Below, one piece after another: positions 23,105 to 31,443 of a stretch of DNA of 53,399 bases. The stretch lies in the NCBI RefSeq assembly GCF_013044505.1, contig NZ_JABERD010000053.1:1-53399 (forward strand), written 5' to 3'. Within the stretch, counting starts at the first letter, position 1, and the number at the start of each line of letters is the position of its first letter. Under the pieces are notes generated by a model, which had not been told where the DNA came from, ran no database searches, and saw nothing but the letters and a program-made list of their open reading frames with translations. Origin of the DNA: Streptomyces sp. S3(2020) (GTDB taxonomy: Bacteria; Actinomycetota; Actinomycetes; Streptomycetales; Streptomycetaceae). A program made the translations under genes and the position numbers.

Positions 23105-24301
23105 TCATCCGTCCCCGTTGGCCACGTCCAGGATGCCGGGCAGCGCCTGGAGCAGCGCCGCCACCTCGTCGTCGCCGAGGTTCAGCGGCGGCATCAGCCG
23201 TACGACATCGGGGGCGGGCGCGTTCACCAGGAAACCGGCGTCCTGAGCCGCCTGCTGCGCCTGGGGCGCGAGCGGCTCGGTGAGCACGATACCCAGGAGG
23301 AGGCCGGAGCCCCGGACGTGGGCGATCAACGGGTGCCCCAGTGACTCGATTCCGTCGCGCAGCGCACCGCTCTGCCGCTTGACGTTGTCGAGCAGCCCCT
23401 CGTTCGCGATGGTGTCGAGCACGGCGAGTCCGGCGGCGCAGGCGACCGGGTTGCCGCCGAAGGTCGTCCCGTGGTGGCCGGGCTGGAGCAGTTCGGCGGC
23501 CCGGCCGAAGGCGACGGTCGCACCGAGCGGCAGGCCACCGCCGAGCTGCTTGGCGAGGGTGACGACGTCCGGCAGGACGCCCTCGTGGGCCTGGTACTCG
23601 AACCAGTGGCCGGTCCGGCCGATACCGGTCTGCACCTCGTCCAGCACCAGCAGCGCGCCCTTGGCCGCCGTGATCGCCCGGGCCGCCTTGAGGTAGCCGG
23701 CGGGCGGCACGATCACCCCGTTCTCGCCCTGGATCGGCTCGATGACGACGAGGGCGGTCTCCTCGGTGACCGCGGCGGCGAGCGCCTGCGCGTCCCCGAA
23801 CGGCACGTGCGTGACATCGCCGGGCAGCGGCAGGAAGGGTTCCTGCTTGGCGGGCTGGCCGGTGAGGGCGAGGGCGCCCATGGTCCGGCCGTGGAAGCCG
23901 CCGCTGGTGGCGACCATGTGGGTCCGCCCGGTCAGCCGGCCGATCTTGAAGGCGGCCTCGTTGGCCTCGGCGCCGGAGTTGCAGAAGAAGACCTTGCCGT
24001 CCCGGCCGAAGAGCTGGAGCAGCCGTTCGGCGAGGGCGACGGTGGGCTCGGCCATGAAGAAGTTGGAGATGTGGCCGATCTCGGCGATCTGCCTGCTGAC
24101 GGCCTCGACGATCGCCGGGTGGGCGTGGCCGAGCGCGTTGGTGGCGATACCGCCGACGAAGTCGTAGTACCGCTTGCCCTCGGTGTCCCAGACCTCGAGG
24201 CCGGCGCCGCGGACGAGGGGCAGCCGGGGGGTGCCGTAGTTGTTCATGAGCGAGCCCTGCCACCGCTGGGTGAGCTCTGCGTTGGTCGCGGTGCCGGTCA
24301 T
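23105..24301 (-). CDS. argD: acetylornithine aminotransferase
   Basis: The 398-residue class-III PLP aminotransferase carries the family blocks YYDFVGGIATNALGHAHPAI, FFCNSGAEANEAAFKIGR, LVVIEPIQGENGVIVPPAGY, LLVLDEVQTGIGRTG and VTLAKQLGGGLPLGA, in which the Lys forms the internal aldimine. It converts N-acetylglutamate semialdehyde to N-acetylornithine. Its ATG overlaps the argB stop by 4 bp (ATGA). It lies upstream of argR in the operon. It could also serve as succinyldiaminopimelate aminotransferase, as seen for some ArgD proteins. Confidence 0.96.
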   Translation of the reverse strand: MTGTATNAELTQRWQGSLMNNYGTPRLPLVRGAGLEVWDTEGKRYYDFVGGIATNALGHAHPAIVEAVSRQIAEIGHISNFFMAEPTVALAERLLQLFGRDGKVFFCNSGAEANEAAFKIGRLTGRTHMVATSGGFHGRTMGALALTGQPAKQEPFLPLPGDVTHVPFGDAQALAAAVTEETALVVIEPIQGENGVIVPPAGYLKAARAITAAKGALLVLDEVQTGIGRTGHWFEYQAHEGVLPDVVTLAKQLGGGLPLGATVAFGRAAELLQPGHHGTTFGGNPVACAAGLAVLDTIANEGLLDNVKRQSGALRDGIESLGHPLIAHVRGSGLLLGIVLTEPLAPQAQQAAQDAGFLVNAPAPDVVRLMPPLNLGDDEVAALLQALPGILDVANGDG

Positions 24302-25206
24302 TCCCCATCCCCCTTGTCGGCGTCCGGCACGACCATCGTGCCGATGCCTTCGTCCGTGAAGATCTCCAGCAGGATCGAGTGCTGGACCCGTCCGTCGATG
24401 ACCCGGGCCGTGGTGACGCCGTTGCGTACGGCGTGCAGACAGCCCTCCATCTTCGGGACCATGCCGGAGCTCAACTCCGGGAGCAGCTTCTCCAGTTGGG
24501 AAGCCGTGAGGCGGCTGATCACCTCGTCGCTGTTCGGCCAGTCCTCGTAGAGACCCTCGACGTCCGTGAGGACCATGAGGGTTTCGGCGCCCAGCGCAGC
24601 AGCGAGTGCCGCAGCCGCCGTATCAGCATTGACGTTGTAGACATGTCCGTCGTCCTGGCTACGGGCGATCGACGAGACGACCGGGATGCGGCCGTCGGCG
24701 AGCAGTGCCTCGATCGCGCCCGTGTCGATCGCGGTGATCTCGCCCACCCGTCCGATGTCGACCAACTCGCCGTCGATCTCGGGCTGGTGCTTGGTGGCGG
24801 TGATGGTGTGCGCGTCCTCGCCGGTGAGTCCCACGGCGAGCGGTCCGTGCTGGTTGAGGAGCCCGACGAGCTCGCGCTGCACCTGTCCGGCGAGCACCAT
24901 CCGTACGACGTCCATGGCGTCCTCGGTGGTGACGCGCAGGCCGGCCTTGAACTCGCTGACGATGCCGTGCTGGTCGAGGGCGGCGCTGATCTGGGGGCCG
25001 CCGCCGTGCACGACGACCGGCTTGAGGCCTGCGTGGTGCAGGAAGACGACGTCCTGGGCGAAGGCGGCCTTCAGGTCCTCGTCGATCATGGCGTTGCCGC
25101 CGAACTTGATGACGACCGTCCTGCCGTTGTGCCGGGTCAGCCAGGGCAGCGCCTCGATGAGGATCTGCGCCTTCGGCAGTGCCTTGTGCTTCCTGGTCTC
25201 GCTCAT
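24298..25206 (-). CDS. argB: acetylglutamate kinase
   Basis: From the ATG at 25206 (MSETRKHKALPKAQILIEAL) the enzyme has 302 residues, normal for ArgB. Amino-acid-kinase motifs are VVIKFGGNAMID, the glycine loop VVVHGGGPQISAAL, YNVNADTAAAALAAALGAE and LTDVEGLYEDW. It phosphorylates N-acetylglutamate with ATP and is usually the arginine-feedback point. The N-terminal helix typical of the arginine-sensitive hexameric type is present. It overlaps argJ upstream and argD downstream by 4 bp each. Confidence 0.96.
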   Translation of the reverse strand: MSETRKHKALPKAQILIEALPWLTRHNGRTVVIKFGGNAMIDEDLKAAFAQDVVFLHHAGLKPVVVHGGGPQISAALDQHGIVSEFKAGLRVTTEDAMDVVRMVLAGQVQRELVGLLNQHGPLAVGLTGEDAHTITATKHQPEIDGELVDIGRVGEITAIDTGAIEALLADGRIPVVSSIARSQDDGHVYNVNADTAAAALAAALGAETLMVLTDVEGLYEDWPNSDEVISRLTASQLEKLLPELSSGMVPKMEGCLHAVRNGVTTARVIDGRVQHSILLEIFTDEGIGTMVVPDADKGDGE

Positions 25207-26354
25207 GAGGAGTACGCGCTGTTCTCGTGGACGTAGTCGGCGGTGAGGTCGTTGGTCCAGATGGTGGCGGTCTCGGAGCCCGCGGCCAGGTCGGCGACGA
25301 TGTGCACCTCGCGGTAGCGCATGTCGACCTTGTCGCGGTCCTCGCCGACCCCGCCGTTCTTGCAGACCCAGACGCCGTTGATGGCGACGTTGAGCCGGTC
25401 CGGTTCGAAGGCGGCCCGCGTGGTGCCGATCGCGGAGAGCACGCGGCCCCAGTTGGGGTCCTCGCCGTGGAGGGCGCACTTGAGGAGGTTGTTGCGGGCG
25501 ATGGAGCGGCCCACCTCGACGGCGTCGGCCTCGGTCGCGGCGTTGACCACCTCGATCCTGATGTCCTTGCTGGCGCCCTCGGCGTCCCGGATGAGCTGCT
25601 GTCCGAGGTCGTCGCAGACGGCCCGTACGGCCTCGGCGAACTCCGCGTACTGCGGGGTGACCTCGGCGGCGCCGGAGGCGAGCAGCAGCACGGTGTCGTT
25701 GGTGGACATGCAGCCGTCGGAGTCGACGCGGTCGAAGGTCGTGTGCGTGGCGGCGCGCAGCGCCTTGTCCAGTACGTCGCTGTCGACGTCGGCGTCGGTG
25801 GTGAGGACGACGAGCATGGTGGCGAGGCCGGGGGCGAGCATGCCCGCGCCCTTGGCCATGCCGCCCACGGTCCAGCCGTCCTTGGTGACGACGGACGTCT
25901 TGTGGACGGTGTCGGTGGTCTTGATGGCGATGGCGGCCTTCTCACCACCGTGCTCGCTCAGAGCCTCGGCGGCCGTGGCGACACCCGGCAGCAGCTTGTC
26001 CATGGGGAGCAGTACGCCGATGAGGCCGGTGGAGGCGACGGCCACCTCGCCCGCGCCGACACCGAGGACGTCGGCGACCTTCTCGGCGGTGGCGTGCGTG
26101 TCCTGGAAGCCCTTGGGGCCCGTACAGGCGTTGGCGCCACCGGAGTTGAGGACGACGGCCGTCAGCTGACCGCTCTTGAGCACCTGCTCGGACCACAGGA
26201 CCGGCGCGGCCTTCACACGGTTGGAGGTGAAGACGCCCGCGGCGGCGCGGCGCGGCCCGGTGTTGACCACGAGGGCCAGGTCCGGGTTGCCGTTCTCCTT
26301 GATCCCGGCGGCGATGCCCGCCGCCTGGAATCCCTTGGCTGCCGTGACGCTCAC
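25203..26354 (-). CDS. argJ: bifunctional ornithine acetyltransferase / N-acetylglutamate synthase
   Basis: The GTG at 26354 overlaps the argC stop (GTGA) and gives 383 residues starting VSVTAAKGFQAAGIAAGIKE. The self-cleavage site is in MAKGAGMLAPGLATMLVVLT, where the bond before the Thr of ATML is cut to form the alpha and beta chains and Thr becomes the nucleophile. The usual Asn-Met before ATML is Gly-Leu here. The enzyme recycles the acetyl group from acetylornithine to glutamate. Whether it also uses acetyl-CoA cannot be read from sequence. The usual C-terminal active-site region (DLTADYVHENSAYSS) is complete. Confidence 0.95.
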   Translation of the reverse strand: MSVTAAKGFQAAGIAAGIKENGNPDLALVVNTGPRRAAAGVFTSNRVKAAPVLWSEQVLKSGQLTAVVLNSGGANACTGPKGFQDTHATAEKVADVLGVGAGEVAVASTGLIGVLLPMDKLLPGVATAAEALSEHGGEKAAIAIKTTDTVHKTSVVTKDGWTVGGMAKGAGMLAPGLATMLVVLTTDADVDSDVLDKALRAATHTTFDRVDSDGCMSTNDTVLLLASGAAEVTPQYAEFAEAVRAVCDDLGQQLIRDAEGASKDIRIEVVNAATEADAVEVGRSIARNNLLKCALHGEDPNWGRVLSAIGTTRAAFEPDRLNVAINGVWVCKNGGVGEDRDKVDMRYREVHIVADLAAGSETATIWTNDLTADYVHENSAYSS

Positions 26355-27379
26355 GGTGCGACTCCGATCGTGGAAAGCCCGGTGGACTCGTCGAGTCCGA
26401 GGGCGATGTTCATGCTCTGTACGGCACCGCCCGCGGTGCCCTTGGTCAGGTTGTCGATGGCGCTGATGGCGATGATGCGGCTGGCGGCCTCGTCGTACGC
26501 GACCTGGATCTGAACGGCGTTGGAACCATGGACGGACGCCGTGGCGGGCCACTGTCCCTCGGGGAGGAGGTGGACGAAGGGCTCGTCGGCGAGGGCCTTC
26601 TCGTAGGCGGCGCGGACGGACTCGGCGGTGACGCCGGGCTTCGCCTTGGCGGAGCAGGTGGCGAGGATGCCCCGGGACATCGGCGCGAGGGTCGGCGTGA
26701 AGGAGACGGACACCCGCTCCCCCGCCGCCCCACTGAGGTTCTGGATCATCTCGGGCGTGTGCCGGTGGCCGCCGCCGACGCCGTACGGCGACATGGAGCC
26801 CATGACCTCGGAGCCCAGCAGATGGGCCTTGGGCGCCTTGCCCGCGCCGGAGGTCCCGGAGGCGGCGACGATCACGGCCTCGTGCTCGGCGAGTCCGGCG
26901 ACGTACGCCGGGAAGAGCGCCAGCGACACGGCGGTCGGATAGCAACCGGGTACCGCGATGCGCTTGGACCCCTCCAGCGCGGCGCGGGCACCCGGCAGTT
27001 CGGGGAGGCCGTACGGCCAGGTGCCGGCGTGCGGGGAACCGTAGAACTTCTCCCAGTCGGCGGCGTCCTTCAGCCGGAAGTCGGCGCCCATGTCGACGAC
27101 GAGGACGTCCGGGCCGAGCTGCTCGGCGACGGCGGCGGACTGGCCGTGCGGCAGGGCGAGGAAGACGACGTCATGACCGGCGAGGACGTCGGCCGTGGTC
27201 TCCTGGAGGACGCGGTCGGCCAGCGGCAGCAGGTGCGGCTGGAGCGCGCCCAGCTTCTGCCCGGCGTTGGAGTTGCCGGTCAGGGCGCCGATCTCGACCT
27301 CGGGGTGCGCCAGGAGCAGCCGCAGGACTTCGCCGCCCGCGTACCCACTCGCTCCGGCCACTGCCGCACGTACCGCCAT
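26351..27379 (-). CDS. argC: N-acetyl-gamma-glutamyl-phosphate reductase
   Basis: The 342-residue enzyme starts MAVRAAVAGASGYAGGEVLR with an NADP-binding loop. The active-site Cys is in IAVPGCYPTAVSLALFPAY. The conserved HRHTPEM block and GILATCSA segment are present. It reduces N-acetylglutamyl phosphate to the semialdehyde. It is the promoter-proximal gene of argCJBDR. A GGAGG site sits 6 bases before the ATG, and the promoter and ARG boxes lie directly upstream. Confidence 0.97.
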   Translation of the reverse strand: MAVRAAVAGASGYAGGEVLRLLLAHPEVEIGALTGNSNAGQKLGALQPHLLPLADRVLQETTADVLAGHDVVFLALPHGQSAAVAEQLGPDVLVVDMGADFRLKDAADWEKFYGSPHAGTWPYGLPELPGARAALEGSKRIAVPGCYPTAVSLALFPAYVAGLAEHEAVIVAASGTSGAGKAPKAHLLGSEVMGSMSPYGVGGGHRHTPEMIQNLSGAAGERVSVSFTPTLAPMSRGILATCSAKAKPGVTAESVRAAYEKALADEPFVHLLPEGQWPATASVHGSNAVQIQVAYDEAASRIIAISAIDNLTKGTAGGAVQSMNIALGLDESTGLSTIGVAP

Positions 27380-27398
27380 GGAATCCTCCTCTTGGATG

Positions 27399-27432
27399 GC
27401 ATGACTATACGTTTCGATGCACGTTTATGCAA
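27399..27432 (-). promoter_or_regulatory. argC: promoter and ARG boxes of the argCJBDR operon
   Basis: On the minus strand TTGCAT (27432-27427) and TATAGT (27409-27404) are 17 bases apart. The half-sites TTGCATAAACGTGCAT and ACGTATAGTCATGC overlap both boxes, so bound ArgR would block RNA polymerase. Confidence 0.65.
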
Positions 27433-27506
27433 TCTCGACGGGCTGCCACTCCCGGAGCGGCCGCACAGGGCGCGGGAGGTGCCCGGCGGTCCCGTCGGCG
27501 GACATG

Positions 27507-27543
27507 GCCATGCGCCGGTGAACCGCATTCACCGGCGCATGGC
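27507..27543 (-). terminator. terminator of the arabinofuranosidase gene
   Basis: A perfect 16-bp stem (27507-27522 with 27528-27543) closes a 5-base loop, 7 bp after the stop at 27550. This is one of the strongest hairpins in the window. Confidence 0.85.
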
Positions 27544-27549
27544 ACGGGA

Positions 27550-30024
27550 CTACCTCTGCTTGATCCTGAGGAACGTGACCGAGTTCGCCGGGAAGGTGTA
27601 CGAGAACTCGTCGGCGACCCCGTCGAACGTGGACTTCACCGGGGCGACCGGTGTCGCGGTCTCCGTGTTCAGTGCGTTCGGGTCGGCCGTCAGGGTGGTG
27701 ACGCGGGCCTTGGACGCGACCCTGGCGCCGCCCAGGTCGATCGCCGTGCGGGCGGCGGTGGACTGGGCGTTGACGACCTTGACGATCAGGTCGCCGGTCT
27801 TCTTGTCCTTGGTGACGACCTGCCGGAACGGCTCGGCCGGCTTGTCGTCGGTGAAGCTGCCCCATTCCTGGCCGTCGAGGTAGAGGGTGACCTGGCGGCC
27901 CCGCACCTTGATGTCGATGTCGTAGGCGCGGCCCGTCTCGACCGACCCGGCCTTGGAGACCAGCGTCGACTTGCCGCCGTCCACGGCCTGCTCGACGGCG
28001 GACAGGGTGTTGTTCCAGCCACCGAGGTTCCACCAGTAGTAGTTGCCGGTGTCCTTGACGCCGAAGGCGACGAGGAAGCCCTCCTTGCCGGCCTTCTTGG
28101 TGGCCTTCACGTGCAGGTCGTAGTCGTGCCAGCCGGTGTCGCCGGCCGAGACCATGGTGTTCTCGGCGGCCACGTCGGTCTGCGTGTACTGCCCGTCCTG
28201 GACGCTCCAGCTGCCACCGCCGGTGTGGGTCCACTGAGAGGCGTCACCGGAGAAGTCGTCGCTCAGCAGGGAGGTGCCGTCGGCGCCCGTCACCTTCACA
28301 TCGTCGTACGACGCCGTGGTCGCCCAGGTGGAGAGGCCGACCGCACCGGTGATGGGGCCCGTCAGCGACGGTGTCCCGGTCGCCGTGGAGGGCACCACGC
28401 GGTCGCCGACGTTGGTCATGAAGAGTTTCTGGACCTCGTAGTTGGCGGAGTTCCAGGACGCGTGGTTGTTGAACCAGACGAGGTCCGGCTGCCACTGGAC
28501 GTAGTCCTCGTTGGCGAACAGCGGTGCGTAGGAGGCGAGTTTGACGACGTCCGCGTTGCGCTCCAGGCCGGTCATGAAGGCCGCTTCGGCGAGACCGTTC
28601 TTGAAGGCGTTGCCCCAGGAGGCGTACTCGCCGAGGAAGACCTTCGGGCCGCTGCGGTCGTAGGAGTCGTAGCGGTCGTTGTTCTGGAGGAACCACTGCG
28701 TGCTGTTGTAGTAGTGCTCGTCGACCATGTCGACCTTGGCGTCCTTGTTGAGCTGCCAGGCGGTGTCGAAGGTCGAACCGGCGTCGTCCGGGCCGGAGTT
28801 GGAGATGACGGTGATGTCCGGGTACTTGGCCGCGATGGCGGCGCGGAACTCCTTGAACCGGGCGAAGAACTCGACCGGGAGGTTCTCCTCGTTGCCGACC
28901 TCGATGTGGGTGAGGTGGAAGGGCTTGGGGTGGCCCATCCGGGCGCGCTTCTTGCCCCAGGTCGAGGTGACCGGGCCGTTGGCGAACTCGATGAGGTCGA
29001 GGGTGTCCTGGATGTGCCGCTTGAGCAGCGCCTCGTCGTCGACGGCCTTGTTCTGGCCGCAGCCGGTCACCAGGGCGGGGACGACGGGCAGCGGCATGGC
29101 GCCGATGTCCTCGGAGAGACGGAAGTACTCGTAGTAGCCGAGGCCGTAACTCTGGTTGTAGCCCCAGAAGTTGGAGTTGGTGGCGCGCTCCTCGACCGGG
29201 CCGATGGTGTCCTTCCACTGGTAGGAGCGCTTGCGCTGGTAGCCGGAGGCCTCGCTGTAGTCCTCCATCGAGCCGGTGTTGACCAGGCAGCCGCCGGGGA
29301 AGCGCACGAAGCCCGGGTGGAGGGCGGCGATCTTCTCGGCGAGGTCCTTGCGCAGGCCGTTCGCCTGGTGCTTGTAGGTGTCGCGCGGGAAGAGCGAGAC
29401 CATGTCGAGGGCGGCCGCGGCCGAGGAGGCCACGGTCAGACGGCCGTCACTGCTGGTGCGGGTGGCGGTGAAGGTCGCCTTGTACTTGGCCCAGCCGCCC
29501 TTCGCGGCGACCTGGCGTGCGGTGGCGAGGCCGCCGTCGGCGTCCTGGAGCGAGACCGTGAGGGTCGTGCCGCTCTCGGCGCGGGCCCACACGGAGAAGT
29601 CGTACTTCTTGCCCTCCTCGACATGGACACCGGTGTTGTATCCGGCGTTGGTCACGGTCGAACCGGCGCCCAGGGAGAGGTAGTTGCGGTTGCGCGCGTT
29701 GAGCCGGCCGTCGTCGTTCACGACCTGTCCGGTGCCGTCGACGGTCCACGAGGTGAGGGGGGTGTACGAGCGGTTGTCGTCGGTGGAGTACTCGAAGGAC
29801 CGGTTCTGGACGAGCTCGGCGTACAGGCCTCCGTCGGCGGCCCGGTTGATGTCCTCGAAGAAGACGCCGTACATCGTGTCGTCGATCTTCGCGCCCTTGG
29901 CGGCGGGGTCGACGGTGATGGTGTAGTCGGTGGCGTCCTCGGCATGGGCCGGGGCCGTGACGAGACCGGCCGTCACCAGGAACGCGGTGGCGGCGAGGCC
30001 GAATCTCCAGCGGGTGCGTGACAT
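27550..30024 (-). CDS. secreted alpha-L-arabinofuranosidase, GH51, with extra C-terminal domain
   Basis: From the ATG at 30024 the protein has 824 residues. The signal peptide is residues 1-28 (ending APAHA). A carbohydrate-binding-like beta domain at about 85-205 precedes the GH51 barrel. The proposed acid/base is Glu379 in HIEVGNEENLP and the nucleophile is Glu466 in VFLGEYASW. Residues about 585-720 (LLSDDFSGDASQWTHTGG to VTLYLDGQEWG) form a jelly-roll, laminin-G/DUF1080-like domain inserted before the final beta-sandwich (RQVVTKDKKTGDLIVKVVNA). It removes terminal arabinofuranosyl residues from arabinan or arabinoxylan outside the cell. It is monocistronic with its own promoter and a very strong terminator. 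Confidence 0.92.
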   Translation of the reverse strand: MSRTRWRFGLAATAFLVTAGLVTAPAHAEDATDYTITVDPAAKGAKIDDTMYGVFFEDINRAADGGLYAELVQNRSFEYSTDDNRSYTPLTSWTVDGTGQVVNDDGRLNARNRNYLSLGAGSTVTNAGYNTGVHVEEGKKYDFSVWARAESGTTLTVSLQDADGGLATARQVAAKGGWAKYKATFTATRTSSDGRLTVASSAAAALDMVSLFPRDTYKHQANGLRKDLAEKIAALHPGFVRFPGGCLVNTGSMEDYSEASGYQRKRSYQWKDTIGPVEERATNSNFWGYNQSYGLGYYEYFRLSEDIGAMPLPVVPALVTGCGQNKAVDDEALLKRHIQDTLDLIEFANGPVTSTWGKKRARMGHPKPFHLTHIEVGNEENLPVEFFARFKEFRAAIAAKYPDITVISNSGPDDAGSTFDTAWQLNKDAKVDMVDEHYYNSTQWFLQNNDRYDSYDRSGPKVFLGEYASWGNAFKNGLAEAAFMTGLERNADVVKLASYAPLFANEDYVQWQPDLVWFNNHASWNSANYEVQKLFMTNVGDRVVPSTATGTPSLTGPITGAVGLSTWATTASYDDVKVTGADGTSLLSDDFSGDASQWTHTGGGSWSVQDGQYTQTDVAAENTMVSAGDTGWHDYDLHVKATKKAGKEGFLVAFGVKDTGNYYWWNLGGWNNTLSAVEQAVDGGKSTLVSKAGSVETGRAYDIDIKVRGRQVTLYLDGQEWGSFTDDKPAEPFRQVVTKDKKTGDLIVKVVNAQSTAARTAIDLGGARVASKARVTTLTADPNALNTETATPVAPVKSTFDGVADEFSYTFPANSVTFLRIKQR

Positions 30025-30079
30025 GGATACTCCGCGGCTCGATCGGGGGAGCTGTTCAGATGGTCGAGATGTTCGAGAT

Positions 30080-30092
30080 ATCAGACGCTGAT
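30080..30092. promoter_or_regulatory. possible operator in the arabinofuranosidase leader
   Basis: ATCAGACGCTGAT is a 13-bp palindrome with 5-bp arms, just downstream of the -10 box of the GH51 gene. It is flanked by GTTCGA (30071-30076) and TCGAAC (30100-30105). This placement suits a sugar-responsive repressor, but no regulator gene is adjacent. Confidence 0.35.
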
Positions 30093-30108
30093 CAACACTT
30101 CGAACGGC

Positions 30109-30138
30109 AAGATAGGGAGGGGAATTCGCGAGCGTCAA
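30109..30138 (-). promoter_or_regulatory. promoter of the arabinofuranosidase gene
   Basis: On the minus strand TTGACG (30138-30133) is followed after 18 bases by TATCTT (30114-30109), about 85 bp before the start codon at 30024. Confidence 0.5.
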
Positions 30139-30178
30139 CGGGTCGCGCGGTACCGAAAGTGTCGGAAGGGAAGAGCGG

Positions 30179-30622
30179 ATGGGCGGGTTCTGGCCAGTAC
30201 CGGAGGTACTGACGTATCTGGCCGGGAGCTGGCGGGCCGAGCGTTCCGTGCGAGACCTGGCGAGCGGGGCGACCGGGCACTTCTCGGGCACGACGGTTTT
30301 CGGCCCATGGGACGGCGACGGGCTGCTGCACCGGGAATCCGGCACCTTCACCTGGCAGGGCATCTCCCGCCCCGCCGAGCGCACCCTGCGTTTCCTGCCC
30401 GGGACCTCGGCGGGCGAGGCCGACGTCCGCTTCGCCGACGGCCGCTTCTTCCACGACCTGGACCTGACCTCGGGCCACCACATCGCCGACCACCCCTGCG
30501 CGGCGGACCTCTACCGCGGGGAGTTCACCGTCCTCGACGAGCGGCACTGGCGGACGGTGTGGCGGGTGGGCGGCCCCGCCAAGGACCTCGTCCTCACGAC
30601 CTCGTACACGCGCGGGACCTGA
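30179..30622 (+). CDS. DUF6314 family protein
   Basis: The 147-residue protein follows a GGAAGAG site. The sequence LTYLAGSWRAERSVRDLASG, ESGTFTWQG, RTLRFLPG and SGHHIADHPCAADLYRGEF is typical, as I recall it, of the DUF6314 family, a small beta-rich (lipocalin-like) cytosolic protein of unknown role. It is divergent from the arabinofuranosidase gene across a 154-bp region. Its last codons and its stop lie inside the first unit of the 22-bp repeat array (30614-30731). Confidence 0.75.
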   Translation: MGGFWPVPEVLTYLAGSWRAERSVRDLASGATGHFSGTTVFGPWDGDGLLHRESGTFTWQGISRPAERTLRFLPGTSAGEADVRFADGRFFHDLDLTSGHHIADHPCAADLYRGEFTVLDERHWRTVWRVGGPAKDLVLTTSYTRGT

Positions 30623-30731
30623 CCACTACAGGTAAGGGACGTGACCACTACAAGTGCGGGACCTGACCACTACAGGTGCGAGACCCGACCACTACAGGTA
30701 CGGGACCTGACCGCTAAAGGTGCGGGACCTG
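30614..30731. repeat. 22-bp tandem repeat array between convergent genes
   Basis: Five complete 22-bp units begin at 30614, 30636, 30658, 30680 and 30702. A partial sixth unit begins at 30724. The consensus is GGGACCTGACCACTACAGGT plus two variable bases. Within a unit ACCTG and CAGGT can pair into a small hairpin with a 7-base loop. The array contains the stop codon of the DUF6314 gene (first unit) and the stop codon of the histidine-phosphatase-like gene (fifth unit). Confidence 0.9.
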
Positions 30732-31307
30732 TGCCTGGGCCCCGTCGAAGCGCAGGTTCCAGCGGCCCGCGCGGCCGGTGACGGTGGTGGTCGACAGGGG
30801 GCGGACGTCGATGTTCCAGTACGTCGACGGCGGTGCCTTCAGGGCGTAGACCAGCGCGGCGCGGACCACCGAGGGCTCGGCGACGGCGACGATACGACCA
30901 CTGTCGCCCACGGGCCGGGTGTCGAGCCAGCCGCCGACCCTGCCGATGAAGGCGAGCAGCGACTCGCCGCCGTGCGGGGTGCCGCGCGGGTCGGCGAGCC
31001 AGGCGTCCACCGCCTCCGGTTCGCGCGCCATCGCCTCGCCCAGCGTCAGCCCGCGCCAGCGGCCCATGTCGCAGTCCCGCAGGGCGAGTTGCACGAGCGG
31101 GGCATAGCCGAGGGCGTCCCCGGTCGCGCGGCTGCGTGGAGTCGGTGAGCAGTAGCGCAGTTCCGCGGCGGCCAGCGGCAGCAACTCCCCCGCGGCGCGC
31201 TGTACCTCGTCCCAGCCGGCCTGGTCGAGCGGCCGGTCGTCCTCGAAGCGCTCCGCGAGCAGCGGGGAGCTGCGGGCGGCGGCGACGAATGTGACCCGAA
31301 GTGGCAT
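30714..31307 (-). CDS. histidine-phosphatase-fold protein lacking the catalytic histidines
   Basis: The protein has 197 residues from the ATG at 31307. The fold is that of the phosphoglycerate-mutase-like superfamily: N-terminal strand, LRYCSPTPRSRATGDALGY, CDMGRWRGLTLGEAMARE, HGGESLLAFIGRVGGWLD and a final VVRAALVYALKAPPSTYWNI helix. However, the N-terminal RHG motif is replaced by VAAARSS and the second catalytic His, normally in S-H-G-G, by VAEPSV. It therefore probably cannot form the phosphohistidine and may be a pseudo-enzyme or ligand sensor. The arginine and GES positions are partly kept. The C-terminal codons come from the repeat array. The start is not backed by a strong ribosome site. 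Confidence 0.75.
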   Translation of the reverse strand: MPLRVTFVAAARSSPLLAERFEDDRPLDQAGWDEVQRAAGELLPLAAAELRYCSPTPRSRATGDALGYAPLVQLALRDCDMGRWRGLTLGEAMAREPEAVDAWLADPRGTPHGGESLLAFIGRVGGWLDTRPVGDSGRIVAVAEPSVVRAALVYALKAPPSTYWNIDVRPLSTTTVTGRAGRWNLRFDGAQAQVPHL

Positions 31308-31443
31308 GCGGCGATGGTGAGTGGAGAAAGTACGCAGGTCAAGAGGTGTTACCCGGGAGTTACGCAGGGTTGGCAAAACCTTACTGCAAGGTCAGGACCT
31401 GCCGGACAACTCACCCGAAACGAGGGTCTCCGGCAGAGGGGCC

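Noticed and set aside
27427..30021. 864-residue plus-strand ORF
   Set aside because: It is the mirror frame of the GH51 gene, with repetitive Val/Gly/Asp composition and no start signal.
30614..30731. CRISPR array
   Set aside because: The 22-bp units are directly adjacent with no spacers and no cas genes.
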